Shown piece by piece: positions 40,254 to 53,776 of a stretch of 64,000 nt of DNA; the first letter of the stretch is position 1; each line of letters starts with the position of its first letter. A program made the position numbers and the translations under genes. The notes beneath the pieces are model-generated. The model was not told where the DNA came from. It saw nothing but the letters and a program-made list of their open reading frames with translations, and searched no databases. The stretch is from Spirodela intermedia (taxonomy: Eukaryota; Streptophyta; Magnoliopsida; Alismatales; Araceae), in NCBI GenBank assembly GCA_902729315.2, contig LR746278.1, positions 941,001 to 1,005,000 of the forward strand, written 5' to 3'.

Positions 40254-43200
40254 TCAAAATCGTATGAATCCGCTGGTTCGGAGGAAGATGAAGCTCAGGA
40301 AAACCAAATCCATGGGGAATCTTCTTACAGTATTGAGAAGCAGGAGTGCGGCTGCGCGGGTGAACTTCCGGGCGAAGAGAAAGCAGTACGATGATTTACC
40401 CATGCTGCTGCACCATTCCCGCCTGTACTCGGTCTCATAGTAGATATTATCAACCTTCTGCACATGCAAGAAAAAAAAAACATCGGTAAAATGATAAATA
40501 GTACATAAAGACAGAATATCTCTCGACGCAGGAAATAAGAACGCAGAGAGATGGTGACGAGGAAGATCACCAGTCGTGACTATGGGTGTTGACCCTAAGG
40601 GGTCTATGGGTGTTGTTTGAAAGAAGCAGTACAGAATGTTATGGACTATGGTGAGTCTCTCTCCTGTGCATTGGATAGAAGGGTCAGCTACATTGAACCC
40701 ATTAAAGTCAAATAAATAGCTACTCTAACAGGTTTTCAGGTCGTTGTAGCATGTCAATTTCCATAGGAAATTTTTCCAAGAGATTCTTGCCCATCCAACC
40801 CTCCTGGGTTGAGCAAAGCTAGTCTAAAGGATTCCACATGTCACCTCTCTTAACCTGATTCAAGAATACCAGGATAATCAATGGATTATTCCACGGTGGA
40901 TGTTGTGAAAGGGTTATCCTGCTGTACGATCAGATCAAATTAGACAATACTATTATAGTATATTGAAAGATATTGACAGATCGAAGTTCCTCTTAGAGGA
41001 GAAACAAGGCCTTTCCTTTCCCTTTCCTACATTTTGAGAAATACTAAGTCTGGAGCCAGTCCGCAAGAAAATAATAAAACCCAGAAACTTAGTGGGCTTA
41101 ATGAAACGGGTTGTATAAGATAATGTAACTGACAAGACCCGGCCTGCATGATTCCAATTTCCATAGGAGATTATCAACACTCAAACACAAACTGAACTGG
41201 CTATTCACCGCCCAAGGTCTGTTTCCTTCGAGTGGACCCTGTATTTTAGAATAAAAAAGTAATAGCCCAAGAAGTGGTCTGTTTCTCACTCTACACGAAC
41301 ACAATGCATTTTAGTCGCCATTTATGTTTGGTATCCAAAATAGCTCATTAATTTCGTACCTTAATATTTCTTATAAGCTTTGGAGTGGCATCAAGGAGCT
41401 TGTATGTGACAGGATGCCAGCCATGCCTTTCACGGTCTCTGGAGGCCGGAATATCCCACGAAGTATGTGTCAAAGACCTTCGTGTGATCTCCTCCTCGAG
41501 TCCTTCTTGCTGGATGGTGGAAAGCTGCTGGTTAGAACCGTCAAGCATAGCCATGTTTGCACATGGTCAGAATCCAAATGCAGTTTAACACGCAATGGGT
41601 ATTTACCCATAAATGAAAGTATGGGTTGCGGTCGAGTGAGTATGCAAAGTCTTACCGCCAGCAGTGTCTGAACATAATGCTCGTCAGGTATGCAATTATG
41701 CAGCTTGGATGCATCAGGAACCTGAAACCATTGGAAGCTAAATCACCTCTCCGATAGCACGCTAACGGCCCTTTAGAAAATAACTGAAGAACGTACATGA
41801 ATCGATTAACAGCAGTTATCATAATAAACAAGCCAGAAAGGAAGGGTTGAACTGGAGAGATGATAGGCAGTAGACTATGCTTTTAAAGATGATGATGACT
41901 AAATGCAAATCTATATCATAAAAATAAAATATTTCCTCCTCATCATGTGTTCACCAACACCGCGCTTACAAAAAAATGCATGAAGCCATAAGCAAAATGG
42001 ATTGAGAATCAGACAAGCGTGGAACTTACAGTTGAATACGTAACAGTTATTATCAACATTGCAATTCACAATCAAGCCAGTGATACTCCCTTTACAATGT
42101 GCTAATCTGGGACGGAAAAGCTGGCTGAGGTTAACTGCAAAATGAGTTTAATTTTTATAAAAGGTTGAGATGTTGAACTGAGGTGAAATTGGTTACTGAT
42201 GAAGAAATTGTCTGTAAACTAATAGATCACCAAGTTCATAAACTTATTGATGTTAAACTCAGTATGCAGATAAATCTAGGTATTGTCCAGTTTCTCACCA
42301 TGACAGTTTTTCGCGAAATCAACGAATGAATGGCATGGGTCAAATCCAGAACTATTGACAAAATTCAAAGCAGAGTCCACCTATGGTCTCAATTTTAACT
42401 ATGACTTGGGACACTGACATTGACGGGAAAACAAAACCATCTGCAAATTTCAATTTATAACAGCTGAGTTTTAAGGAAATCCCTAAGTGAAGCACTCAAG
42501 ATCAAAGATTTCTTGCAATTATAAAAAAAATGTTTCAATAAACAATTTCTGTTAGGGAAGAAAAACCAAATAAACTAAAAAAAGTGTGAATGCATGCTTT
42601 TTTTATTCATTCTCCTATATTATAATTTAGGAAATTGTCCTTTCGTCTTTAATTCTCAATAACCCTAATAAAACACTTCCCCTGTCGAGTGTGTCCTAGC
42701 TCATGGTATTCGGCTCAAGAACCAGATCACTCTATTCATTTTTCATTCATGCATAGGAGAACCATGACTAAAATCCGAAAAAATCTCTACATCAGACAAC
42801 CCCCAAATTCGAAAGAAAAAAGATTTGCTGAGTTCAGTTTATAAAAAAAACTGCCATTGTGCTTAATGAGAGGGGGGAAGGATAAGAGTTGATTGAGTTA
42901 GGTCTCTCCAACAGTAGAATATGTTTCTCACTGTGATGCATCCGAAGAAAACACTTAGAACGTCACATACACTGTGGTCAGTACTTGAAAAGATATACAG
43001 TGTCATCATAAAGAGATCAAACTGACTTCCAGATCTCCACGTCTTTTATTTTTCTTAGACAGAGATGAACAATAGTCTCTTCTTAGATACAGATAACAGG
43101 CTGAGATCAAAGTGAAAATATAAATAATGAGCTCAATTCTAGAAACCTTCTTCTCAGTATCCATAATTATGAAACTTTTCCTTCTCAAAAAGATTTGACA

Positions 43201-46200
43201 ACATGACCAGTGATTGGAGCTGCAGATCTAAGTATAGGCAGAAAGGAGGATAAAAAAATGGAAGTTGCACAAAGCCAGGAACACAAATTGTCTTCTACAC
43301 AAATTTTCTTCTACATATTTGTTTTGATGTTTCTAAAAAATGCGTGGTTTTCATTTAGAACTTCAATGACTGTTATTTTACTTCAAGTTTGAACAAGGAC
43401 CTTGATACCGATAAAATACCAAAGCCATTTTTATCGCATACAAATAACAACAGCCATATGGAAAACATGTCATGAAAAGTAAAGACATCAATAAAGACTC
43501 AATACGAAATCTAATAGAGGAATACTTACAATAGGATGATCCCGCCAAAACTCTGGAAGTGGCTTTCTCTACATCATTTAGAAACTAAAGACATTAGGTA
43601 CATAACGAAAGTAACAGAAAATGACTGATGCAATGACTAAAGTGACAACCAAGAAAAGCTTGAATTGTCATTTGTTAGAAAGAGTGGTGGGAGAAAGTTT
43701 CAGAGCTCTGACCGTAATTCTAATGCAGAAACAGACAAGGCATAAGCTTTTGGGCACTTCTCAATAGGAAGGTGACGAAAAGTTGATCTTATTTACAATT
43801 ACCAGGTGAGGTGACATAAATCAAATTTACTCTTTTTAGGAAAAAAATGATAGAGCTTGCGCAGGCAATTAAAATTCAAAGACAAAACAGACAGATGAGC
43901 TGTTTTCTTTGACACATCTTACCTGACAATGCTGCTGAAACACTGGAAACACTATTTCATCACGTAAGACGACCTTGGCATGCTTTCTGATCAAAACTGC
44001 CCACTACATAAAGCATAAAAAAGAGTTTAGAAAGAAACAACAGCATAATGAGATCATAGCAGTTAAGAATAAAGGCAACAACGCGGACACAAATGCAGAT
44101 TAACCTGGGACCCTTTTCTCCAATTATGCGCTGGAATAATTGGATGCATTTTTGGATTGTAACGGCCTTCTTTTCTATCAGCAAAACTGTTTCCAGAATT
44201 ACATAACGAGATGCTATTAGAACCTAGTGATAATTCCATAAAGATCTAAACATTGTATATCACAGGGGTGCAAAATCAAGAGTGTTAGTGTAAAATGAGC
44301 AACACGCATGTGTGGTGCCAGGGGCCAATAAATTGACACAGCTGGTCATAAAATTTGTCATACGGACGGGAATTCCTTCCCAATTGTAGCGCTTCAGGCA
44401 GAAAATATAAGCTAATTACATGTATTCTTACATATCTTGTAAGATTGTCAGCTTCAATGGCCTTGAGGGATAGATGAACTTTAAAATGAAAGAAACAAAA
44501 CATATCATGTAGTGGATAGTCGACTTGAGTTCACGTCTAGAATACAACCGAAGCAAGTTGCGTCAGTCGAAATGGTACTCGTCAAAATACTTCATAATTT
44601 AGAGTATAATTGGATGGAGAAACTTTTGAAGGTCTTCAGTATTTTCAGGGTTTTTTATGGAAGTTCTACACTAAGTAATGAGCTGGCAGAAAAAAATAAA
44701 AAAGGAAGAAGTGGAAATGAAAGGAGAGACAGATAAAGGGAGGAGAGGAAAAAATGGAAAAAAAGGAAAGGAGCTTGTTACTTGCAGCAACAATTACACA
44801 AACTGTCCACAGGCATAAGTTTTCTTTCTCTCGGCACAAGTCTGGTTCGGCCATTAACCGGATCCACTGCCTCTTTTGCTGGCTGCAGTCTCTATATGCC
44901 ACAAATAGCACCCTCAACTAGAAAGTCAGCTCTAAGCAACCTAGCCAAAAGTTGTATGCAACTTGCCCCAACTTGAGACGAGCCGACATGATTTCCAGGC
45001 GATCCTAGACGCTTCAACTTGATTTGACTATGGGATAGTAAATTCAGCTGGCTCCCACGTAGATCATACTTCAAAAAAGTATAATTCATAAGAGATGCGG
45101 GGTCGAATTTATTAATTCTCGTGTACGAAGATATCAAATGATAAACTTACAACTCGCATGTCCAGTCACTCATCTGTGGTATTCAAAACGCCTTCCTGGT
45201 TATATCGTGAATCTTTTAGATAAACCACTAAAGGAATTAGCAGGTCCAGTATAACACGATGTGTGATTTGATCGAAATTATCATTTTACAGATTTGAACT
45301 GAGAAACTGTCATCCCATTCAATATGATTGGGATTCCCCTAGTTTGACATGTCTATTGGAACGAGTTTGGAAAACCACCTACCTGACATAAATCAAATGG
45401 CATATACATTACTTGAAACAAAAATAACGAAGTTCACAAGAAAAAGAAATCACTTCTTGACGCAATTGAAAAAAAATTCGTCATATTGTTAGTTGAAATG
45501 ATACCAACGCTTGATTGATGCAATTATTAAAAATAATCATATTAGTCTCGTCCAACATAAAAAAAACGTGGCTTTCTTATGCTAACAATCTAAAGCTGAA
45601 AGAAGTATTTTTTACGATACACAATAGAACAAAAGCATATAATATCAGGAGAATAGAGAAAGATCAGAGCAATACTTTCAGAAAGTAACAAAAACGATTC
45701 ACTCACCTGTCCACAAAACTTGTTGACGATGACATTATGTAGTCATATACGTAACTGAAGTTATACAAAGGTATACAACTGAAAGAAAATAGCAGAAACG
45801 ATGTCAGCCCATTAAACTCAAAGTGAACAATGATAAAAAATCATCCATCTGGGCAGTTTTTTGGGAAAAGATTAAATATCATCTCACATGTGAACAAAAT
45901 AAAAAATGCAGCCAAAAGGGAATGAGCAGAAAATATGAATCTCACTTACCAATCATAAAGCATAAGAAAAATGTCTTTTAAAAAAATTATTATAACAACT
46001 TGATCAAAAGGGGAGAAGAAACAGCAACGGATATGATGAGAAGACCTCTAGGTGTTGTTGTTCAAGCACATTGACATTATTGTATTCTGTATAAAATTGC
46101 AAAATACTGAGACCCAAAAAGTTCATCACTAGAAAAATAAAAATATAGAAGTACCATGGTTTGACAACACATGACCTATTCATCCCCTAAAATTTTAGTA

Positions 46201-49060
46201 CGACTTTGAAAGAGTACGACTTTGAAAAGGTTTGGAATCCCCACAAAAAGTTGCAATAGTACGACTTTGAAAAAAATTAGACAAAACCTAAGTGGGGAGG
46301 GTATTCCAGTGATGGATACCAAATACAACCCTCAATATAAGTTCCAATTTAGAAGCATGACTCAGGTAGTGTTAATTCGATTTGATGCCCTGGTGAAGTA
46401 GAAATACTATGGCATGGGGGAAAGGCGTAAGAATCAAACATGTAGGATCTAAATACAAATCTGAGACAGTTTGCCTACAAACATGAGTTCGATACAGTGT
46501 CACTTTGAATAAAAACAATAGCCAAAAATATTAATCAGTAATCTTAGGAAAATGACACAATTAAATGCACACTTATGTAGGAAAAATATACAATTATCAA
46601 AAGTTTTTTAAAAATTACATGTTTGATATTTTTGTCTCTAGCTACGCTATATGAAGTTATGCCAAATAGATCGATGCAAAAATTAAAAGTAAAACAGAAG
46701 GCGATGCTTGCCCACCTGTCAGATACAAAAACAAACCGCTTGTTATCGAAATCCTTGAGAGCACTTTTCAGCAGAATACGCTCTGCTTGGATCATACTTG
46801 CTTCTCCCCAGTCAACCTGAAATGAAAATGAAAGAAACCTTCAGCAAATGACCAAAGCCAGGTCCCGGAACATCCAGCACATAAATTAAGTAGCATCAAG
46901 TTATCAGCTCAGATAATGGCGACAATCCCTGAAGACGAAACAACAGTTGAACTAATACCACCAGTTATAAGTCAAGTTACTGTGTGGCAAGGGAAGATTA
47001 TTGAAATAATTCATGCCATAACCCTGACGATTCAGGGTTTTCAAACAAAATCATTTTTGAACCGACAATAGTGATGAAAGGAGGAAATAGCTAGATGCAG
47101 ACATTCCTCAGGCTGTCACCTTGGCCAATTCCCAGAATGGGTTAGGGGAAGATCCGAGTGATTGCCTTTCTAGGTGGGCTGGCCTGTAGATCTAAAAGGA
47201 TTCATTAAGGCCTGACTGGAAATTACTAGTCCACAAACAAAAAAAAGTCAAAGTAGTCAACGGTTTGTACTCAATAGAAAACAGAAAAAAGGGAACTCTT
47301 AAGGAGGAACTCTAGGTCCGACAAGCTTTTAATAAAACTTTAATATTCGGAGTAAAATTTTATCATGGTATTCTTGAAAAAGATCCTAGATGTCTAGGTG
47401 GGAAAAACCCGAAGGACAGTGTAAAAAATCAGCAATAAAATACTAAAACCACAGATTGTGGGAGAAAGCAGACTAATGAAGATTAAATGTGCCAAAAGCC
47501 TTCCCTTAATAAAAACAGACGGTTGTTTTAATTCAAAAATTCTGCATATGAAGAAAACATTAAAAAGGAAGAACATAATACCCAAAACCTACAGGATCAC
47601 CATCATAAATGAGGCTCGATATACCGTAATAATATCAAAGCAATTGATAAAATGAATCATCTTGAGAAATTAGCCTATAATCAGCAGTTATTCTCAACAA
47701 GAATAACCTAGTCCAAAAATAATTATTAATTTTCAAGCGAAAAGAAAGAAGGGAGCATTTATAAAAAAATCCTCTAACACCATATGACAAAAATCACAAG
47801 TCCAAAAATCATTGATCCATAAAAATCAATGAACAAGAAGAATATGAAATTAAATGATGGCGATGATTGAAGAGTAGAGTGCACATCTGCCGAATTTACA
47901 GTAAATTCAACTCTGATTGACTAATAAAACTCTGCTGATAGATTCAACCAATTCCCCGCGGATCAAGACCTGAGAATTCTAACACCCCATCTAAGTGGTC
48001 CAAGTTAGACAGTCTCTTAGTTGTATTGCATGTACGGGATAACACTTTTTTTCTTTCCTATGGAAAATGATTTCCGTAAATAGGAAAGAACGATAAGAAT
48101 AAACAGTTTAATTGAGAAAATGAGAAAATTTATCATACGCTTGAGTAGATAATAGTTAGAAGGATAAGAGCCATATCAGAAGGATAACCAATAAGAAAAG
48201 GCTATCGCAGAGAGGGATCTTGTCAAGAATTATAAAACCGATCTCATAAAATAACAGGGAAGTAAGATGAAGATGATTGTGAGCTTGGACTGATCTGATA
48301 TAGTGTCACTATGCTATGCATACTTGGCATGCGAACCGTAACAAGCGGGGTTCATTTATATTATTTTAAATTATGCATCAGCGACAATAAAGGGTAGGTA
48401 TTTACATTTTCCCTAAAAAACTGCTGAAAATGCAATCCCATGACGCAACTCAGTTGTGAATGATCACAGAAATTTGATACCAAATGCCAAGGTGTTACCA
48501 AGGACTCATAATTTTCCACTCACAGCTTTACGCTCGTTTACGACAAAATTAAAAGCTTTTTTAGAAAAAAAAATCAAAGATGGCACCAACCTGTACGCTG
48601 TCATTGACCTGGCGACCGTAGAAATATGCGGAATGGGTTGTAGCCGGGCTGAGGAGGAATCCTGGCCTAGAATGCACGAAGACCGATAACCTATCCTCTT
48701 TGTCACCCTGCAACAGATATGGGACCCTTCATTCCAACGAAACCATTTTAGTGACTAACGAACTAGAAACAAGATTCTGCAGCCCCTGGGGGTGAAGAAA
48801 CAACCTACCTTGAAGAAGGCGTCCCAGACAACATCAAGGGGAAGGCGGTTACGCGCGATGAATAGAAACGCAATCTTCGGCACCCCAGGCGGAGGCGGAG
48901 GCGGAGGCGGAGGGGGAGGCGGAGGCGGCGCCTCTGAAGCCGCCGATGCGATGCTTTTGTAGCGCACCTCCATGAGAACGATGCTCCCTAGGAAGAGCCC
49001 GATCATAATCGCCCCGAAGAGCCTTATCCGGCAATGCCGGAAAGAATTCCGCCGCTTCAT
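40254..49060 (-). CDS. Core-2/I-branching beta-1,6-N-acetylglucosaminyltransferase-like (GT14-related) type II membrane protein
   Basis: Golgi-type glycosyltransferase family large in plants, with mostly unknown acceptor. Exons: 48809-49060, 48591-48707, 46716-46816, 45707-45778, 44105-44186, 43923-44003, 43530-43568, 41656-41721, 41360-41509, 40254-40457; 387 residues in frame. A short basic cytosolic start ([13 protein letters not shown]) precedes a signal-anchor helix ([17 protein letters not shown]), then a stem with about 14 consecutive prolines. Catalytic region: [119 protein letters not shown], and [18 protein letters not shown]. The stop gives a hydrophobic tail ([11 protein letters not shown]) beyond the usual end. 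Introns total about 7.6 kb, AT-rich, with no recognised inserted gene. Confidence 0.92.
48887..48935. repeat. GGCGGA-type repeat coding a polyproline stem
   Basis: Repeated GGAGGC/GGCGGA hexamers on the plus strand encode the uninterrupted proline run in exon 1 of the glycosyltransferase. Such coding repeats are prone to length change. Confidence 0.85.
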
Positions 49061-50597
49061 CTGGCCTTTACCCCCGGCCTATAACTCCGGCCGCTCCCCA
49101 CTGGAGAAAACCGACGGTCACTTCATCCTCCCGTCGAGGCGAGGCTGGCGGCCCCAGGAAAGAAGCGATCTCTCCTCATCCTCTGCATCCACCGGCCACC
49201 CGAGCCCTCACCAAACCGGAGCAAGCCCCACAGATCCGGAAGAGAGGATGAGGAGGTGGCGCAGCAGGTCGATCGCCAGCTATGGATTCTCCCTTTCTCC
49301 CCCGCTGTCTCAGAGGTAGAGAGGAATACGGGAATCATGTGAGCTGCTTGCTCTGAACCGGAAAGAGAACCGACCACCCCTCATTTGAAAAATAATATTA
49401 ACAAAAATACTACTGTAGCCGCCGACAACGGTTGCACGACGCCGGATCATCCGACCAGACGGCTCATCCCAGCCCTTCATCACCCGAGCGCCATCGACCG
49501 ACGCTTGTCAGCGTTTAGGTGGTATGTCGCTTGACAGTTACGAGATAAGACAGGGGGTATAGCGCCCCCACTTGGGCTGGCCCACCAACTACTAAGTACT
49601 CAAATTGGGCCTGATTAAGAAGCCCGCAGAATAAGATTATCCCCTCCTTCGACAGGCCCACGTCTGAAATCGGGCCAATAGAGCTGAAAATCGCAAATGA
49701 AAGTACAACGTGGCTTTTTCCCATTCGTCCAGCTGTCGTACCTGGACGGTGTGTCTTTATTGGGAAGAGATTTTGTTGTGAGTTTTGGATGTAATCTGAC
49801 AAAATGTAAAATTATCATTTGGTCCTATATTTTCAGTATTAATAGAAATCTGTCTAATCACGTGAGTCAACTTCCTTCCTATAAAATAAAAAGAAGACAG
49901 TATAACTTTTTAAAAGGGCACCAACATAAAAAGAAGAAATAATCTTAGTCAATAGTAAATGGCAGGTAATTAAGGAATAAATCACTCAATCAGGGTGAAA
50001 AAAAAAGAAATATGCGGTAAGTTATGAAGGTTGCGGTCCGGATGTGGGTTCCTGAAGCTCCAAGTCAGGTCATTGTCGTGTCTAGGCGTTCACACAAGGG
50101 AACCCTACCTTTTGTTGACTTTTCTTTCGTGGCCCCGGCCACTCTGTCAACGTAATTGCATGCATGTACCCACCACACCTTTCCGGATACCGAAAATGTT
50201 CAGATTCAACGACCGAGGAAGACGGATCTTATCGACTGCTCTATAAAGCGAGAGAGAGAGAGAGAGATACGATTGGAGCCGCCCATCCATCAGAGATATA
50301 TGAGAATCAAAGATGAGAACGAGGCCATCGGCCCGAGACTTCTTACACAGACCGTGACAGTGCCCTACATCGCTTAAGGGTCCACATCTTTTCCCCCGTA
50401 CAAAGCTAGCCATTCGTCAAACTCGTCATTGACTCACCTCCTATCGAGCTACCACTCAACCGAATGTCCAAATGTCCAAAGAAGAGTATACCGAGAGAGA
50501 GAGAGAGGGGGAAGGCAAGAGAGATACAGATAGAGAAAGGAAGAGAGAATGCAGAGAGAGAAAAGGGTGAAAACCGCAGTGATCGACGGCGGAGGAC
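49061..50597. promoter_or_regulatory. Glycosyltransferase 5' flank and NRT2 3' flank
   Basis: 49061-49400 is GC-rich and fits the 5' UTR/promoter of the glycosyltransferase. 49800-50010 is AT-rich. A GA tract lies at about 50249-50268, and GA-rich sequence at 50495-50575 precedes the NRT2 stop. No gene supported. Confidence 0.5.
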
Positions 50598-52312
50598 TCA
50601 GACGTGGGAGGGGGTGGCGTCGGTGGTGGGGGCTAGTCTCCTCCTCCTCCCCCTCTCCCCCTTGGAGTTCTCGGCGAACTTGATGGTGTTGAGGTGGAGG
50701 CCCCTGGCCTTCTCCTCGGCGCTCCACTCCGCCGCGTAGTAGTTCTCCTCGGTGGCGTCCTCCTTGGACGAGGGCCCGAAGAGCATCCCTCCCCACATGG
50801 GGAAGTAGATGAGCATGATGGGGAGAGTGCAGCAGAGGATCATGATCCCCATGTACGTGATCCCGTCCTCCTTGGTGTATCTGGTCCCCTTGAAGAAGAG
50901 CAGCTGCGTGATCACCGCCCCGACGTTCCCCCCGCCGCCGGTCATCCCCGAGACCAGCCCCAGAGACCTGCGCACACGAATAAAGTCCAGTCCATTCGTA
51001 GTTAGGTCAGAACAACACACACACACACACGCACCCCGAGAGAGAAGGCCTTTTTTTTCACCGGCAGTAAGGGGGGAAGTTGCCGGCGAAGAGGAGAAGG
51101 CTGGGGAGGAAGAGCTGCGTTTATGGTTTGAGTTAAAAGTTGTTACCTCCTGGAGATGAAGGGGACGACCCCGAAGGCGAGGCCGCAGGCGGCCTGTACG
51201 AAGACGGAGAAGACGATCATGACGAAGATGGCGAGGCTGAGGGAGCTGGTCTTGCCGAGCCAGATGCAGAGGACGCCGCCCAGGGTCTGGACGATCCACC
51301 AGCCCCAGAGCCTCCCCCTCATCCCGAACCTGGCGGCGAGGAAGTCGGAGAGGAAGCCCCCCCCGGGCCTGGACACGATGTTGGCCATGCCGAAGCTGGC
51401 GGCGATGATCCCCGCCGTCCGCAGGTTGAGGTCGAACCTGTCGTAGAAGTACTCGGCGATGACGTTGTCGATGGCCAGCTCCACCCCGAAGCAGTAGCCG
51501 TAGCAGAGCGCGGTGATCCAGCCGCGGTAGTTCTTGGCGGCGTTGGCGAAGACCCTGGAGAAGCTGTCCTTGGTCTTCTCGCCGGTCTCCATGAGGTCGC
51601 GGTAATTGCCGTCGGGAAGGTCCTGGCCGAGGATCATGACGCCGAGGGCGGAGACGGTCTGCATCACGCCGGGGATGAAGAAGGCGATGCGCCAGGCGGT
51701 GAACTTGGTGCTGCCCATGTGCTTGATCAGTTCGAAGACCAGCGGCATGATCAGCTGGGTGGCGCCGCCGCCGAGGTTGCCCCATCCGGCGGCCACTCCG
51801 TTGGCGACGCCCACCTTGGTGGGGTTGAACATGGAGCTCATCCAGAACTGACAGGAGACGAAGCTGGCGAGGGAGAACCCGGTGAGGAACCGCACCAGGA
51901 AGTAGGAGAAAGGCGAATTGATGCAGGCGGTGAAGAAGACGGGGGGGGTGGTGATGAGGATGAGGGACGAGGAGGCGAGGCGGGGCCCCACGAGGTCGCA
52001 GGCGCTGCCCATGACGAGCCTGGCGAAGACAGCCCCGGAGACGGAAGCGATCCCGGCGTTGCCGATGTCGGTGGAGGTGAGGTTGAGGTTGTCGCGGATG
52101 ATGGGGAGGAGCGGCGGGGCCGCGAAGGTGGAGACGAAGCAGGAGAAGAAGGAGAACCAGGAGAGGTGGAAGGTGCGCATGTGAGGCGCCGCGAACGAGA
52201 AGAGGCGGAACTCGGTCGCCTTGTTCTCCGAGTCCACCGCCAGCGCGAACTTGCGCGGCGGCGCGCCATCGGAGTTCACGTTGTCGCCGTGTTCTATGCT
52301 CAGAGACCCCAT
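50598..52312 (-). CDS. NRT2: High-affinity nitrate transporter NRT2 (copy 1)
   Basis: Plasma-membrane proton-coupled nitrate importer of the nitrate-nitrite porter (NNP) branch of the major facilitator superfamily; plant NRT2 usually works with NAR2/NRT3. Exons 51147-52312 and 50598-50967, 179-base GT-AG intron, 511 residues (normal length). Twelve hydrophobic segments are expected. Seen motifs: MFS signature [13 protein letters not shown] motif [10 protein letters not shown], the second glycine-rich motif [16 protein letters not shown], and a cytosolic C-terminus with [20 protein letters not shown] ending TPSHV, close to known plant NRT2 tails. TATA box CTATATAAC at about 52488-52496. Many grass NRT2 genes lack introns, so the intron is mild evidence for a non-grass plant. 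It forms an inverted pair with the copy at 63302. Confidence 0.96.
51014..51034. repeat. (CA)n tract in the NRT2 intron
   Basis: Short CA run (about 20 bases) inside the 179-base intron of NRT2 copy 1. Confidence 0.85.
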
Positions 52313-52487
52313 CTTCTATTCCTCCGTCCCCCTTTGCCCCCTTCCTTCGTCTTCTACAATATCGTCTCCGTCCTGCAGGCACAGAGAGAGAGAGATAGAG
52401 AGATAAAGAGAGGAGGAAAAGGGTAGATGTAGATGGAGAGACAAGGGGCGCATAGAGCTCGGAGATTCTCCGCCACGGCCCCTGCCG

Positions 52488-52496
52488 TTATATAGA
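52488..52496 (-). promoter_or_regulatory. TATA box of NRT2 copy 1
   Basis: CTATATAAC on the minus strand about 176 bases upstream of the ATG, followed by a GA-rich leader. The same element and spacing occur before copy 2. Confidence 0.75.
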
Positions 52497-52930
52497 AGGA
52501 ATGGGAGCGTTGACAAATATGGATCGGGTGTTGTGCAGGCACTTACAGAATTGTTGGCCGAGATATCATTCTCGTCGACTCCCAGGCGTTTTTCTTGTTG
52601 GATCCTCTCCTCCGGAGGATCGATCCCTCCCCGCAGCACTGAAGGGGCAGACTCCGCGGCTACCCGACGGGTTCTCCCCTCGGCGACCCCCACAGGGGAG
52701 GACGGAACTCCTCCTCACCCCGGTAGAGAAGGCCTTTCCCGTCCTTTCAACTTCTCCCTGCCACGAGATCCTGGGTTTGACTTTTGGGATTCTTTAATGA
52801 GGGCATGCGATTCTGATTCCTCGAGGGGCCCCCCTCCATCGCCGCCGTCGGCTCGAACGGCGGCTCTTCATCTCACGGCGAGGACGACCGCGGAAGGCGG
52901 CCTTCCGCGGCCAGCTTCGGACAGGCCGAA

Positions 52931-53776
52931 GGAGATTCGCCCGCCGCGTCCATGGGCGGAGCAGTTGGATGGCCAAGTAATTTATCAGGAGTAGGAATCT
53001 GAGTTGTGGGCTCCTCTGACTAATATTATATTATTGCACTCTCTCTCTCCTCCATTGACTAAGAAAAAGAATCCGATGGCTGTCTCCGTCCGTCTCTCTC
53101 TCCCCTCTTTTTCTCTCTCTAACCCCCTTCTTGGTTTGGAAAAAGAATCGGATTTGTGAGGTACTTGGGCGACGAATCCGAGTTGCTCTCTGAGATCCCA
53201 AGTGCCTCCTCAACGTTACTGATGACGAGGGAAAAGGGGGATGCGCCTTTGTATCCGCGAAGGAAGGACACGTGTCAATAAATTATTGCTGTGTCCTTTT
53301 CATGTGGAATCTACCACGCATATTATCAATGGATTTTCTCGCTGGGCCCAGGAGGATCTTGAGCTAGATCCAGGATGATGGCCCATTTCCGGCCTACTGG
53401 GCCTTCCGAAGTTGGGGAAATTCATCGGGGGGCGAGTCTCTCCTACCCATCATATTCGCACGTGTTGGCATGCGTAAAGAAGGCCGACTGTCTCTTTCTT
53501 TGCACCGCTGTGATCGTCCTTCGTTCCAAGGTTATCGATGGGTGGGGGTGGGCTAATTCGGGGTGCTCGAGGAGGACCTGCGTCGGAGAAGAGGCGAGCA
53601 GCGACGATCAAGCTCCGCCGCAGAAGCCCAATACCTGCCCCTGTTCCGTCGCCGGAAACGTGGGCGGTCCTATTTAACAGAGGAGGGCCACCGCCGCCGG
53701 AGTCCCTCTCCGGCATCACCGAGGAGGAAGGGTAGCTCCCCCACCACCACCGCTGCCCGGAAAGCTCCTCTCACAG
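52931..53776. promoter_or_regulatory. PMEI 5' flank
   Basis: No exon supported. CT-rich tract at 53038-53120. The GC content rises toward the PMEI start. Frames overlapping the PMEI start in other phases look like composition shadows. Confidence 0.5.

Larger units (their letters stand above)
50598..52930 (-). repeat. Inverted duplication, arm 1 (partner about 62670-64000)
   Basis: NRT2 copy 1, its 5' UTR, TATA region and upstream DNA to about 52930 recur in reverse orientation at the right end. The homologous part visible here starts at 51618 (where the window ends in arm 2) and may extend further. Coding parts are almost identical, upstream parts less so. Confidence 0.92.

Noticed and set aside
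40174-40440. 88-codon plus-strand frame
   Set aside because: Lies opposite the last exon of the glycosyltransferase, which has clear family motifs; no independent support.
50598-51146. Continuous reading of NRT2 through 51146-50968 without splicing
   Set aside because: The frame meets a TAA just after the donor, while GT-AG splicing restores a normal 511-residue NRT2 with the expected C-terminus.
51140-52426. 428-codon open frame on the plus strand across NRT2
   Set aside because: It is antisense to the well-supported NRT2 coding sequence, acidic low-complexity in translation, and arises from GC-rich codon use. The same shadow appears at NRT2 copy 2.
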